A DNA stretch of 64,000 nt. It comes from Nitrospirota bacterium. Its GTDB lineage: Bacteria > JACPQY01. The notes under the pieces were generated by a model, which was not told the origin of the DNA, did not search any database, and saw nothing but the letters and a program-made list of their open reading frames with translations. Position 1 is the stretch's first letter. Each line of letters begins with the position of its first letter. The position numbers and the translations under genes were made by a program. The stretch spans positions 140,951 to 204,950 of the forward strand of contig JACPAV010000007.1 of the NCBI GenBank assembly GCA_016180645.1, read 5' to 3'. This document shows positions 53,720-61,195 of the stretch, in pieces.

Positions 53720-55492
53720 ATGAGTACAGAATCCCGACTGCGATCCCACTATTGCGGCGACCTTCGGAGCGAACATCTTGGACAAGATGTCACTCTCATG
53801 GGATGGGTCCACTCCGTCCGCGATCACGGCGGGATCCTTTTCATCGATCTCCGCGACATCCACGGGGTGGTCCAACTCGTCTTCAGTCCGGAGGGCGATC
53901 CGGCCGTATATCAGGTCGCACAAAGGCTGCGGAGTGAATTTGTCATCTGTGTACTGGGCTCGGTCGCGAAGAGACCCGCGGGCACTGAAAACGCGGGACT
54001 GCCCACGGGTCAGGTCGAAGTCCACGTGAGCCGGGCGGAGGTCCTGAACGAATCCAAACCTCTGCCGTTCACCGTGGACGACGACGTGAATGTCTCCGAG
54101 AACACCCGCCTCCAGTACCGCTATCTCGATTTGCGGCGCCCCCGGATGCAACGCATCCTGATGGCCCGACACCGCATGGCTCAGGCCATCCGTGAATACC
54201 TCAGCGCGCAGGATTTCCTGGAAATTGAAACGCCCATGCTGTCCAAAAGCACACCCGAGGGCGCAAGGGATTTCCTTGTCCCGAGCCGCCTCTCTCCCGG
54301 CGCTTTCTACGCGCTGCCTCAATCCCCACAGCTGTACAAACAAATCCTGATGATGAGCGGCCTCAATCGCTACTTCCAGATCGTCCGCTGTTTCCGCGAC
54401 GAAGATCTCCGAGCCGACCGGCAACCCGAGTTCACCCAGCTGGACATCGAACTTTCCTTCACCGAGCCGGAGGAGATCTATCGGATCATCGAGGGCTTGA
54501 TGCAAGCGGTTCTGGAGCGGGTTTTCGGGCGAATGGTGTCCATACCCTTTCCCCGGTTGAGCTATCAGGAAGCCATCGACCGGTATGGCAAGGATGCTCC
54601 CGATCTCCGATACGGACTCCAGTTGCAGATTCTCGGCTCGGTCTTCGCCAAGACAGGATTCAAGATTTTCAAGGAGACGCTCGCGAAAGGGGGCTCCGTA
54701 CGGGGCTTCTGCGCGCCGGCGAAAAAGGCCTGGAGCCGCGCTGATTTCGACCGCAAAACGGAGTGGGTGAAGGAGTTCGGCGCGAAAGGGCTCGTCTGGC
54801 TCACCCATGAGAAAGGCGGATGGGCCGGCCCCGTCGCCAAGTTCCTCAGCGCCGAAGAATCGGCGGCCCTGAAAGGTATCTTCCGTCCCGGTGAGGGAGA
54901 TACGGTGTTCGTGGTCGCCGATCGCGCTCCACTGGCGGCCAATGTGCTCGGCCGGCTTCGGGAGGAAATCGCGAAGGAATTGGACCTCGTTCCAAAGAAC
55001 GATCTCCAGCTCGCGTGGATCACGGACTTTCCGATGTTTGAATTCAGCGAAGAGGACAAGCGTTGGGTGGCGATGCATCATCCGTTCACCGCGCCAAAGT
55101 GGGAGGATCTGGATCGGATGGAAAAAGACCCCGGTTCGGTGAAGGCTCAGGCCTACGACCTCGTTCTGAATGGAACGGAAATCGGCGGGGGGAGCATCCG
55201 AAACCATCGGAGCGACGTCCAATCCCGGGTATTTGACACGTTGGGGCTGAAGCCGGATGAGGCTCGGGCGAAATTCGGCTTCCTCCTGGAGGCGCTCCAG
55301 TACGGGGCGCCGCCGCATGGCGGCATTGCGTTCGGTCTGGACCGAATCACCATGCTTCTCACCGGTTGCGAGTCGATCCGAGATACCATTGCGTTTCCCA
55401 AGACTCAGAAAGGGACCTGTCTTCTGACCGACGCGCCCAGCCCCGTGGACGAAAAACAACTTCGGGAGATCCACATTCGAACCCTGCTTTGA
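53720..55492 (+). CDS. aspS: Aspartyl-tRNA synthetase, bacterial type
   Basis: A 590-residue class II synthetase. The anticodon-binding OB fold comes first (VTLMGWVHSVRDHGGILFID). Motif 2 is FRDEDLRADRQPEFTQLDIE, the bacterial GAD insertion lies near 300-410, and motif 3 is HGGIAFGLDRITMLLTG. Length and the insertion identify the bacterial form, which charges tRNA-Asp and possibly tRNA-Asn. Gly-Ala-type residues at the discriminating positions were not assessed. gpsA starts two bases after the stop, so the two are co-transcribed. Confidence 0.97.
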   Translation: MSTESRLRSHYCGDLRSEHLGQDVTLMGWVHSVRDHGGILFIDLRDIHGVVQLVFSPEGDPAVYQVAQRLRSEFVICVLGSVAKRPAGTENAGLPTGQVEVHVSRAEVLNESKPLPFTVDDDVNVSENTRLQYRYLDLRRPRMQRILMARHRMAQAIREYLSAQDFLEIETPMLSKSTPEGARDFLVPSRLSPGAFYALPQSPQLYKQILMMSGLNRYFQIVRCFRDEDLRADRQPEFTQLDIELSFTEPEEIYRIIEGLMQAVLERVFGRMVSIPFPRLSYQEAIDRYGKDAPDLRYGLQLQILGSVFAKTGFKIFKETLAKGGSVRGFCAPAKKAWSRADFDRKTEWVKEFGAKGLVWLTHEKGGWAGPVAKFLSAEESAALKGIFRPGEGDTVFVVADRAPLAANVLGRLREEIAKELDLVPKNDLQLAWITDFPMFEFSEEDKRWVAMHHPFTAPKWEDLDRMEKDPGSVKAQAYDLVLNGTEIGGGSIRNHRSDVQSRVFDTLGLKPDEARAKFGFLLEALQYGAPPHGGIAFGLDRITMLLTGCESIRDTIAFPKTQKGTCLLTDAPSPVDEKQLREIHIRTLL

Positions 55493-55493
55493 A

Positions 55494-56579
55494 ATGAGCT
55501 CCATCGCCGTACTGGGCGCCGGGAGCTTCGGCACGGCTCTCGCCTATCTGCTCGGCTCCAAGGGCTTGGAGGTCAGGCTTTGGTGTCGTCGGAAAGACCA
55601 GGCGGAATCCATCCGGCAATCGCGCCGAAACCCCGACTACCTGGCCGATACGATTCTGCCGGCGAGTGTGGCGTCGACTTCGGACTTGGCCGCCGCCGTT
55701 CGGGGTGTCGAAACGGTCGTGCTGGTCACGCCCACGCACTCGCTACGGGAGACGATACGAACCGGGGGCGGATCGCTGGATGGGGCGAAGACGATTGTGT
55801 GCGCTTCGAAAGGAATCGAAAACGAAACCTTCCTGACGCCCACGCAAATCGTTCGATCGCTCCTTCCCGGATCGGATCGGCGCGTCGCCGCGCTTTCAGG
55901 CCCCAGCTTTGCCAAGGAAATCGTGCGCGGCGTTCCGACGGCCGTGACCATTGCCTCTCTGGCGCCGGAGACGGCGAAAGAGATGCAGGCCCTGTTCCGG
56001 ACGCCCACGTTCCGGACCTACACTTCGGGAGATCTGGTGGGGGTCGAACTGGGGGGCGCCATGAAGAACGTGATCGCCATCGCGGCGGGGATTTGCGACG
56101 GCCTTCAATTCGGTCACAACGCGCGCGCCGCGCTCATTACGCGGGGCTTGGCGGAAATTACCCGAATGGCCGTGCGTCTCGGCGCCGAACCGCTTACGCT
56201 GGCAGGGCTCTCCGGACTGGGCGATCTCGTGCTGACCTGCACGGGCGATCTGAGTCGAAATCGCACGGTGGGCCTCCGGTTGGGTCAGGGGGAATCGTTG
56301 GACGCGATCGTCAAAGGCATGCACATGGTCCCACCACCCGCAACAGGCCGCGGGGCGGCCTCCCGGCCACTCGGTTCGCCTGGCGAAACGGTTGCAGGTG
56401 GTGCGATGGTGGCGGAGGGCATACACACCGCCCGTTCGGCCCGCCACTTCAGCCGGAAGCAGGGGGTGGAGCTTCCGATCACGGAGAAAGTTTACGAAGT
56501 GCTGTACGAGGGACTCCCGCCGCGCCGGGCCGTCGAAGAGCTCATGGGGCGGGAACTGAGGGCGGAAAGTACCGGCTGA
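55494..56579 (+). CDS. gpsA: NAD(P)-dependent glycerol-3-phosphate dehydrogenase with an in-frame insertion
   Basis: A 361-residue enzyme that makes sn-glycerol-3-phosphate for phospholipids. The Rossmann loop is AVLGAGSFGTALAYLL, the substrate region SGPSFAKEIVRGVPTAV, the catalytic Lys in GGAMKNVIAIAAGI, and the helix SGLGDLVLTCTGDLSRNR. The usual continuation GMHMVAEG is interrupted after MHMV by 27 extra residues rich in Pro, Gly and Arg, encoded by a palindromic 81-bp insert, after which AEGIHTARSA resumes. The frame is kept, so the enzyme may still work. It overlaps the convergent receiver-like gene by 38 bp. Confidence 0.95.
   Translation: MSSIAVLGAGSFGTALAYLLGSKGLEVRLWCRRKDQAESIRQSRRNPDYLADTILPASVASTSDLAAAVRGVETVVLVTPTHSLRETIRTGGGSLDGAKTIVCASKGIENETFLTPTQIVRSLLPGSDRRVAALSGPSFAKEIVRGVPTAVTIASLAPETAKEMQALFRTPTFRTYTSGDLVGVELGGAMKNVIAIAAGICDGLQFGHNARAALITRGLAEITRMAVRLGAEPLTLAGLSGLGDLVLTCTGDLSRNRTVGLRLGQGESLDAIVKGMHMVPPPATGRGAASRPLGSPGETVAGGAMVAEGIHTARSARHFSRKQGVELPITEKVYEVLYEGLPPRRAVEELMGRELRAESTG
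56325..56410. mobile_element. In-frame palindromic insertion within gpsA, with 5-bp direct repeat
   Basis: ATGGT occurs at 56325-56329 and again at 56406-56410. Between them the outer arms caccacccgcaac (56332-56344) and gttgcaggtggtg (56391-56403) are inverted with one mismatch, and ggccgcggggcggcc is a further palindrome. The spacing of the direct repeats is 81 bp, 27 codons. The design recalls the Rickettsia palindromic elements, which insert in frame in genes. Confidence 0.75.
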
Positions 56580-56907
56580 CGATTTCTGCGAAGCGGTCGG
56601 CGAACGCCGATTTCGGGAGGACCTCGCCACAACCCTGTTCTTTGGCCTTTTTCTTCTGCTCCGTCTGGACGTGCGAAAAAAAGGCGACCACGGGAAGATC
56701 CGGTCGCCCCGAAGACGCTCTCAGACGGGTGACCGGATCCGAATCGTTCGAGGTGAAACAGCCCAGGTCGAGTACGGCGAGTTGCGGCGGCGGACCTTTG
56801 GGCAGGGCTGAGAGGCTCGGTACACGCACGATCGCCATTCCCTGCTTCTCCGCGACGCTCCTGAGCTTCGAGTAGTAGAACAAATCCTGCGTCAGAACCC
56901 AGATCAT
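56542..56907 (-). CDS. Small response-regulator receiver-like protein
   Basis: A 121-residue protein beginning MIWVLTQDLFYYSKLRSVAE. It has a CheY-like alternation of strands and helices, with AVLDLGCFTSND where the phospho-acceptor strand would be, FFSHVQTEQKKKAKEQGC, and VLPKSAF at the end. The DD pair and the conserved Lys of true receivers are not evident, so it may be an unphosphorylated relative. Its 3' end overlaps gpsA on the opposite strand. Confidence 0.65.
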   Translation of the reverse strand: MIWVLTQDLFYYSKLRSVAEKQGMAIVRVPSLSALPKGPPPQLAVLDLGCFTSNDSDPVTRLRASSGRPDLPVVAFFSHVQTEQKKKAKEQGCGEVLPKSAFADRFAEIVSRYFPPSVPAP

Positions 56908-56994
56908 TTCTCTTCTCCGCTTGCTTCACGGTAGGCCGGTTGGGGCTCGAGAGCAAGCCAGGCCTTTGAGCCGAACTTCATCCGAAGTGTCAAC

Positions 56995-57018
56995 TTTACT
57001 TGCAAAACTTAAAGTAAA
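56995..57018 (+). promoter_or_regulatory. AT-rich inverted repeat before the 57035 gene, possible operator
   Basis: tttactt (56995-57001) and aagtaaa (57012-57018) form a perfect seven-base inverted repeat in an unusually AT-rich patch that ends 16 bases before the gene. It may bind a regulator or overlap the promoter. Confidence 0.4.
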
Positions 57019-57034
57019 ATGCTAACATTCCAAC

Positions 57035-57886
57035 ATGGCGCAGAGGGTGGAAGGATTCCTGAACCAGCTTTCCAACGCTCAGCCGCTCATCCAAAGGCCC
57101 CGCGAGGAAACGCTCCCCACCGATCTCAATCGACCCACCGCGGGCCCGGCTGTTCGGAAACGACCTGCCGGCGCCGAGGGCGAGCCTGCGCCGAAGCCTC
57201 AGAAGGGGGTATCCCCCGAACTCATCGTTTCGCTGCGGCCGCGGCAGGCGGAAGCCCCTGCGGAAGGAGGCGAGCTCGGTCTGGCCCGCGCGCGAGCGGC
57301 CTTGGTGGCCTTGGTCGAGCGCCCGGCTCCTTTTGAGAGAATCTCCGAGGTTGAATTCGACGCGGCCAGGGTAAGAGATATCCTCATCCATGTTCGGGAA
57401 CCGGTTTCCGAGTCGGAGTCAAAGGCAGTGATCGAGAAGCTGTCCCGGATCGAGGGGAGGGAGGCGCCCACACCGGAGGCGCCGAGAAGCCGTGAGGCTG
57501 AAGCCGGTGCAGCGCGGGTTGGGGCGAGAACCAGAGAGGCCGTACCTCAACCTGAGCGCAATCCTTTTGTTCGAGGGCCGGTGGCCGAGCGATTGGGCGT
57601 GGTTGAGAAGCCACCCGAAGCCGTAAATCGGCCTATCGAAGTTGAAGAAGCCCCTCAGCGGCCGGCTGCACCCCGTCGTTTGCCGGTGAACGCGGAGGCC
57701 GAGCGACCCGCTCCACCCGTGCCCGAGCGGGCTCCCGCGGTTGTGGAGGAGCGCCCACGTCGCGAGCCGGAAACTCCGGCGCCGGGACCCCGGCTCCAGG
57801 AGGCTCTGCAGCAGTCCGTGGCTTCCGCCAGCGTCCGCGAAAACGTTTCCGGCCTGGGCGATATCCGGCCGACAGCCGGACGTTAG
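57035..57886 (+). CDS. Pro/Ala/Glu-rich protein of unknown function
   Basis: A 283-residue protein with no signal peptide. The N- and C-terminal parts are low-complexity, dominated by Pro, Ala, Arg and Glu (REAEAGAARVGARTREA, PAPPVPERAPAVVEER). A short folded-looking segment near 90-130 (FERISEVEFDAARVRDILIH) may be a small domain. No family is recognised. The AT-rich upstream region and ATG 57035 support a real gene. It converges on the minus-strand gene at 57915. Confidence 0.6.
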   Translation: MAQRVEGFLNQLSNAQPLIQRPREETLPTDLNRPTAGPAVRKRPAGAEGEPAPKPQKGVSPELIVSLRPRQAEAPAEGGELGLARARAALVALVERPAPFERISEVEFDAARVRDILIHVREPVSESESKAVIEKLSRIEGREAPTPEAPRSREAEAGAARVGARTREAVPQPERNPFVRGPVAERLGVVEKPPEAVNRPIEVEEAPQRPAAPRRLPVNAEAERPAPPVPERAPAVVEERPRREPETPAPGPRLQEALQQSVASASVRENVSGLGDIRPTAGR

Positions 57887-57914
57887 GCCACTTCCGCCCG
57901 TCTGCCTTAATCCA

Positions 57915-58172
57915 CTATCGGCCCGGTCTCAGGTTGCCGATCAGATCGACGAGGAGCGCCGTCATTTCCGGCAGATTTCCCGAAAGGTCGGTATCGGAAG
58001 CGCCGATCAGTTTTCGAAAGGAGCGATACAGGTCTGAAAGCTCGGTGAACGGTGTGCCGGGGCGGCTCTCGACGGCCCGCACGAGTTCATCCAGGATCGC
58101 TTCGATTTTCTCGCGAAGATCGGAATGAACCCCGGGGGAGGCATTAAGCACGGTCTGGAGTTGGAGCAGCAA
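57915..58172 (-). CDS. Small helical protein of unknown function, start uncertain
   Basis: The supported frame, from TTG 58172, gives 85 residues (VLNASPGVHSDLREKIEAIL, TPFTELSDLYRSFRKLIGAS). Good coding-like sequence continues upstream in frame (ESLRYLDTQLRSAPPEYVFG) to beyond 58280, where a run of nine C occurs, but there is no standard start codon. Either translation starts at TTG 58172, or the gene is longer and its start frame is set by the homopolymer. It lies just downstream of frr on the same strand. The family is not recognised. Confidence 0.45.
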   Translation of the reverse strand: MLLQLQTVLNASPGVHSDLREKIEAILDELVRAVESRPGTPFTELSDLYRSFRKLIGASDTDLSGNLPEMTALLVDLIGNLRPGR

Positions 58173-58279
58173 GCGGGCCAGCTCCTCGTTCAGGATACCG
58201 AAAACGTATTCAGGGGGGGCCGAGCGGAGTTGAGTGTCGAGGTAGCGCAGCGATTCGCGCCGGTGGGCGGCAGGAGGCC

Positions 58280-58288
58280 GGGGGGGGG
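58280..58288. repeat. Nine-base G/C homopolymer between frr and the 57915 gene
   Basis: Nine G on the plus strand (C on the coding strand) lie just after the frr stop, inside the upstream open part of the next frame. A one-base change would alter which upstream frame joins that gene. Confidence 0.7.
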
Positions 58289-58300
58289 ACGGTTCGTTCC

Positions 58301-58876
58301 CTATGTTTCGAGGATTTCTTTTTCTTTGCTCTTGAGCGTTTCGTCAACTTTGTGGATCTCGTCGTCCGTCAACTTTTGAAGCTCGTTGAGAAAGCGTCGC
58401 AGGTCGTCCTCGGGGAGTTTGCCGTCCTTCTTGCGCTTCTCCAGGGCCTCCTTGGCGTCCCTCCGCGCGTTTCGCATGGAAACCCGGCATTCTTCCGCGT
58501 GCTTGTGCGCGAGCTTTACGAAATCCTGGCGCCGTTCCTGAGTCAGCGGAGGGATGGACACGCGCATGATTTGACCGTCGGTCGTGGGCACGAGTCCGAG
58601 ATTGGAATTGATGATGGCTTTCTCGATGAAGGGAACCGCCTTCTTGTCCCAGGCCTGAATGGTAATCATGCGCGCCTCGGGTACGGCGAGTGTGGCCACC
58701 TGGTTCAGCGGGAGGTGGCTGCCGTAGTATTCCACGCGGATATTGTCGAGAAGAGCGAGGGAGGCGCGTCCGGTGCGGAGGCCGGCTAGTTCCTTCCTGA
58801 GTGCTTCGGCCGCCTTGTCCATCTTGTCGCGGGCGACCTTGTTTTCATCCGCCGTCGCTTGTGTGGGACTGGCCAT
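58301..58876 (-). CDS. frr: Ribosome recycling factor
   Basis: A 191-residue protein that splits post-termination ribosomes with EF-G. Family marks are KMDKAAEALRKELAGLRTGR, VEYYGSHLPLNQVATLAVPE, and the C-terminal helix with VSMRNARRDA-like RVSMRNARRDAKEAL. Length is slightly above the usual 185. It is the fourth gene of the rpsB-tsf-pyrH-frr cluster. Confidence 0.97.
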   Translation of the reverse strand: MASPTQATADENKVARDKMDKAAEALRKELAGLRTGRASLALLDNIRVEYYGSHLPLNQVATLAVPEARMITIQAWDKKAVPFIEKAIINSNLGLVPTTDGQIMRVSIPPLTQERRQDFVKLAHKHAEECRVSMRNARRDAKEALEKRKKDGKLPEDDLRRFLNELQKLTDDEIHKVDETLKSKEKEILET

Positions 58877-58955
58877 CGAAGATTATTGTACTACGAAACC
58901 GGGCCTTTGGAAGTCATTTCCGGATTCACGCGGCTTCGGAAACCCGCGTGGTGTT

Positions 58956-59678
58956 CTACCCGTTGTAGACGAGCGTGCCGATCGGCTCCCGATGCACCAC
59001 GCGCTTGAGGTTCCCCTTTTTCCGGATGTTGAACACAATGATCGGGATCGAATTTCCCATGCAGAGAGATACGGCAGTGGCGTCCATCACCTGGAGACCC
59101 TTCTTGAGCACGTCCATGTAAGTCAGTTTCGTATACTTCTTCGCGTTCTTGTTCTTGAACGGATCGCTGTCGTACACGCCTTCCACCTTGGTCGCTTTGA
59201 GAATAATTTCGGCGTGGATTTCCTGGGCCCGGAGGCTGGCCGCGGTGTCCGTGGTGAAGAAGGGATTGCCCGTTCCCGCGGCGAAGATGACCACACGGTT
59301 CTTTTCCAGATGTCGGATGGCGCGGCGGCGGATGTACGGCTCGGCCACGCGGTCCATGTGAAGGGCGGTCTGTACGCGCGTATACACGCCCTTCTTCTCC
59401 AGCAGGTCCTGGAGGGCGAGACTGTTGATGACCGTGGCCAGCATGCCCATGTAGTCCGCGGTGGCCCGCTCAATCCCCCCGGCCTTGTCGGATGTTCCTC
59501 GAAAAATGTTGCCGCCTCCGAGGACGATGGCCGTCTGAATGCCTTCGGAGTAGACGCCCTTGATTTCATCGGAGATGGATTCCATCGCCCGGTGGCTGAT
59601 GCCGTAGCCTCCCTCTTCCGCAAGGGACTCCCCGGTGAGCTTGAGGAGGACCCTCTTGTAAGGTGGGGAGCTACCCAC
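58956..59678 (-). CDS. pyrH: UMP kinase
   Basis: A 240-residue amino-acid-kinase-family enzyme that converts UMP to UDP. It has [65 protein letters not shown] and [15 protein letters not shown]. The frame is open to 59816, but GTG 59678 gives the family length and overlaps the tsf stop by eight bases, so it is the likely start. It is placed between tsf and frr as in many bacteria. Confidence 0.96.
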   Translation of the reverse strand: MGSSPPYKRVLLKLTGESLAEEGGYGISHRAMESISDEIKGVYSEGIQTAIVLGGGNIFRGTSDKAGGIERATADYMGMLATVINSLALQDLLEKKGVYTRVQTALHMDRVAEPYIRRRAIRHLEKNRVVIFAAGTGNPFFTTDTAASLRAQEIHAEIILKATKVEGVYDSDPFKNKNAKKYTKLTYMDVLKKGLQVMDATAVSLCMGNSIPIIVFNIRKKGNLKRVVHREPIGTLVYNG

Positions 59679-60279
59679 GCGTGGATTCGCCGAGCTCGAA
59701 ACGAACGAAGCGGCGGACGACGATGTTCTCGCCGAGTTGAGCGATGCTCTGCTTGATGTAGTCGGTGACGGAAATGTTGGGGTCCTTGATGTAGGGCTGA
59801 TCCAAAAGGCAGACATCCTGAAAGAACTTGACGAGCTTGCCCTCGATGATCTTTTCTACGACCTGGGGCGGCTTCCCCGAGGCGGCGGCCTCTTTCCGCA
59901 GGATGGCCTTCTGATCTTCCAGAGCGGGGGCGGGAACGTCCGTGCGGGAAACGTAGAGGGGGTTGGACGCGGCCACCTGCATCGCGATGTCTTTGGCCAC
60001 GGCCTGGAAGTTCGGGGTGCGCGCCACGAAGTCGGTTTCGCAGTTCACTTCCACCAGGACGCCGATCTTGCCGCCGGCGTGAACATAGTTGCCGACCAAG
60101 CCCTCCGACGCCACACGCTGAACTTTTCGCTCGGCGCGGGCAAGGCCCTTTTCGCGGAGATAGCGGGTGGCTTTGTCGACGTCCCCCTGCATTTCGGCCA
60201 GCGCCTTTTTGCAGTCCATGATGCCGGCGCCGGTCTTCTCGCGCAGTTCCCTGATCCGATCGACTTCAGACGCAGCCAT
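59671..60279 (-). CDS. tsf: Elongation factor Ts, short form
   Basis: A 202-residue EF-Tu nucleotide exchange factor. The N-terminal UBA-like module is [20 protein letters not shown], followed by the core [20 protein letters not shown] and [18 protein letters not shown]. It is of the short type lacking the second core subdomain of E. coli EF-Ts (283 residues). It follows rpsB after 16 bases and overlaps pyrH by eight. Confidence 0.97.
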   Translation of the reverse strand: MAASEVDRIRELREKTGAGIMDCKKALAEMQGDVDKATRYLREKGLARAERKVQRVASEGLVGNYVHAGGKIGVLVEVNCETDFVARTPNFQAVAKDIAMQVAASNPLYVSRTDVPAPALEDQKAILRKEAAASGKPPQVVEKIIEGKLVKFFQDVCLLDQPYIKDPNISVTDYIKQSIAQLGENIVVRRFVRFELGESTRG

Positions 60280-60295
60280 GGGAGGAATGAGGGGG

Positions 60296-61144
60296 CTAGG
60301 ACTTACGCGGCTCTTGCTTCTCGTCGTACGCGGCGATCAGCTCCTCGATCGTACGGCGCATCCGCACCTTGCCGCGCTCCACTTTGACGCCGGCGATGGT
60401 CGTCTGAGCGACCTGGACCTCGGGCTCGGCGGTCTGCCGCTGCTCGTGCATGCTCTTCTCCAGCGCCAGCCGTCCGTCGGAAATGGCTTCGCCGATGCGG
60501 GTGAGGAAAAGCCGGATGGATCGGACCGAATCATCATTGGCAGGGATGGGATAGGCCATTTCGTCGGGGTCGCTGTTCGTGTCGGCCAACGCCACCACCG
60601 GGATGGAGAGGCGGTGGGCCTCCTGAATGGCAATGTGTTCCTTCTCGCTGTCGACTACCACGAGCGCTCCGGGCAGCTTGTCCATGTTGAGAATGCCCTC
60701 CAAGGCGCTCTGCATCTTGTCCCGCTTGAGGATCATGCGGCGGACTTCCTTCTTCGTGAACGCGGGACTGAACCCTTCTTTTTCCATTCGCTCAAGCGCC
60801 TTGATCTGTTCGACGCATTTCTTGATCGTGTTGAAATTCGTTAGCGTGCCTCCGACCCACCGGAGATTGACGTACGGCATGTCGTGGGCTTTCGCGATCT
60901 CGCCGACGATCATCTGCGCCTGGGGCTTTGTTCCGATGAGGAGGACCTTCTCGCCCCGGGCTACAATATGACCGACGAAATTGCAGGCTTCCTTGCAAAG
61001 GTCGATGGTCTTATTGACGTTCAGGATGTGGATGCCCCGCTTGGCGCCGTAGATGTAAGGGGCCATCTTGGGGTTCCACTTTTGGGTCGGGTGACCCAGG
61101 TGGACGCCCGCTTCAATGAGCTCAGTGACCGTCAATTCCGCCAT
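60296..61144 (-). CDS. rpsB: 30S ribosomal protein S2
   Basis: A 282-residue protein of the small subunit, beginning LTVTELIEAGVHLGHPTQKW and NPKMAPYIYGAKRGIHILN, with PGALVVVDSEKEHIAIQEAH and PVVALADTNSDPDEMAYPIP. ATG 61144 is the family start; an upstream TTG would add seven residues. The C-terminal 40 residues are a charged extension. It is the first gene of the translation cluster; a weak promoter overlaps the end of the GH92 spacer. Confidence 0.97.
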   Translation of the reverse strand: MAELTVTELIEAGVHLGHPTQKWNPKMAPYIYGAKRGIHILNVNKTIDLCKEACNFVGHIVARGEKVLLIGTKPQAQMIVGEIAKAHDMPYVNLRWVGGTLTNFNTIKKCVEQIKALERMEKEGFSPAFTKKEVRRMILKRDKMQSALEGILNMDKLPGALVVVDSEKEHIAIQEAHRLSIPVVALADTNSDPDEMAYPIPANDDSVRSIRLFLTRIGEAISDGRLALEKSMHEQRQTAEPEVQVAQTTIAGVKVERGKVRMRRTIEELIAAYDEKQEPRKS

Positions 61145-61155
61145 AAGCGCGCCCC

Positions 61156-61184
61156 TGTATAGCACACCCCGAAACGGAGTGCAA
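61156..61184 (-). promoter_or_regulatory. Weak candidate promoter before rpsB
   Basis: On the minus strand TTGCAC (61179-61184), 17 bases and TATACA (61156-61161) precede rpsB, but the -10 is only 11 bases from the ATG, leaving almost no leader. It may be chance. Confidence 0.3.
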
Positions 61185-61195
61185 AACCCGGTAAG

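Noticed and set aside
53552-55534. 660-codon minus-strand frame
   Set aside because: Covers aspS exactly in antisense. Length comes from GC bias in codon positions, not from coding.
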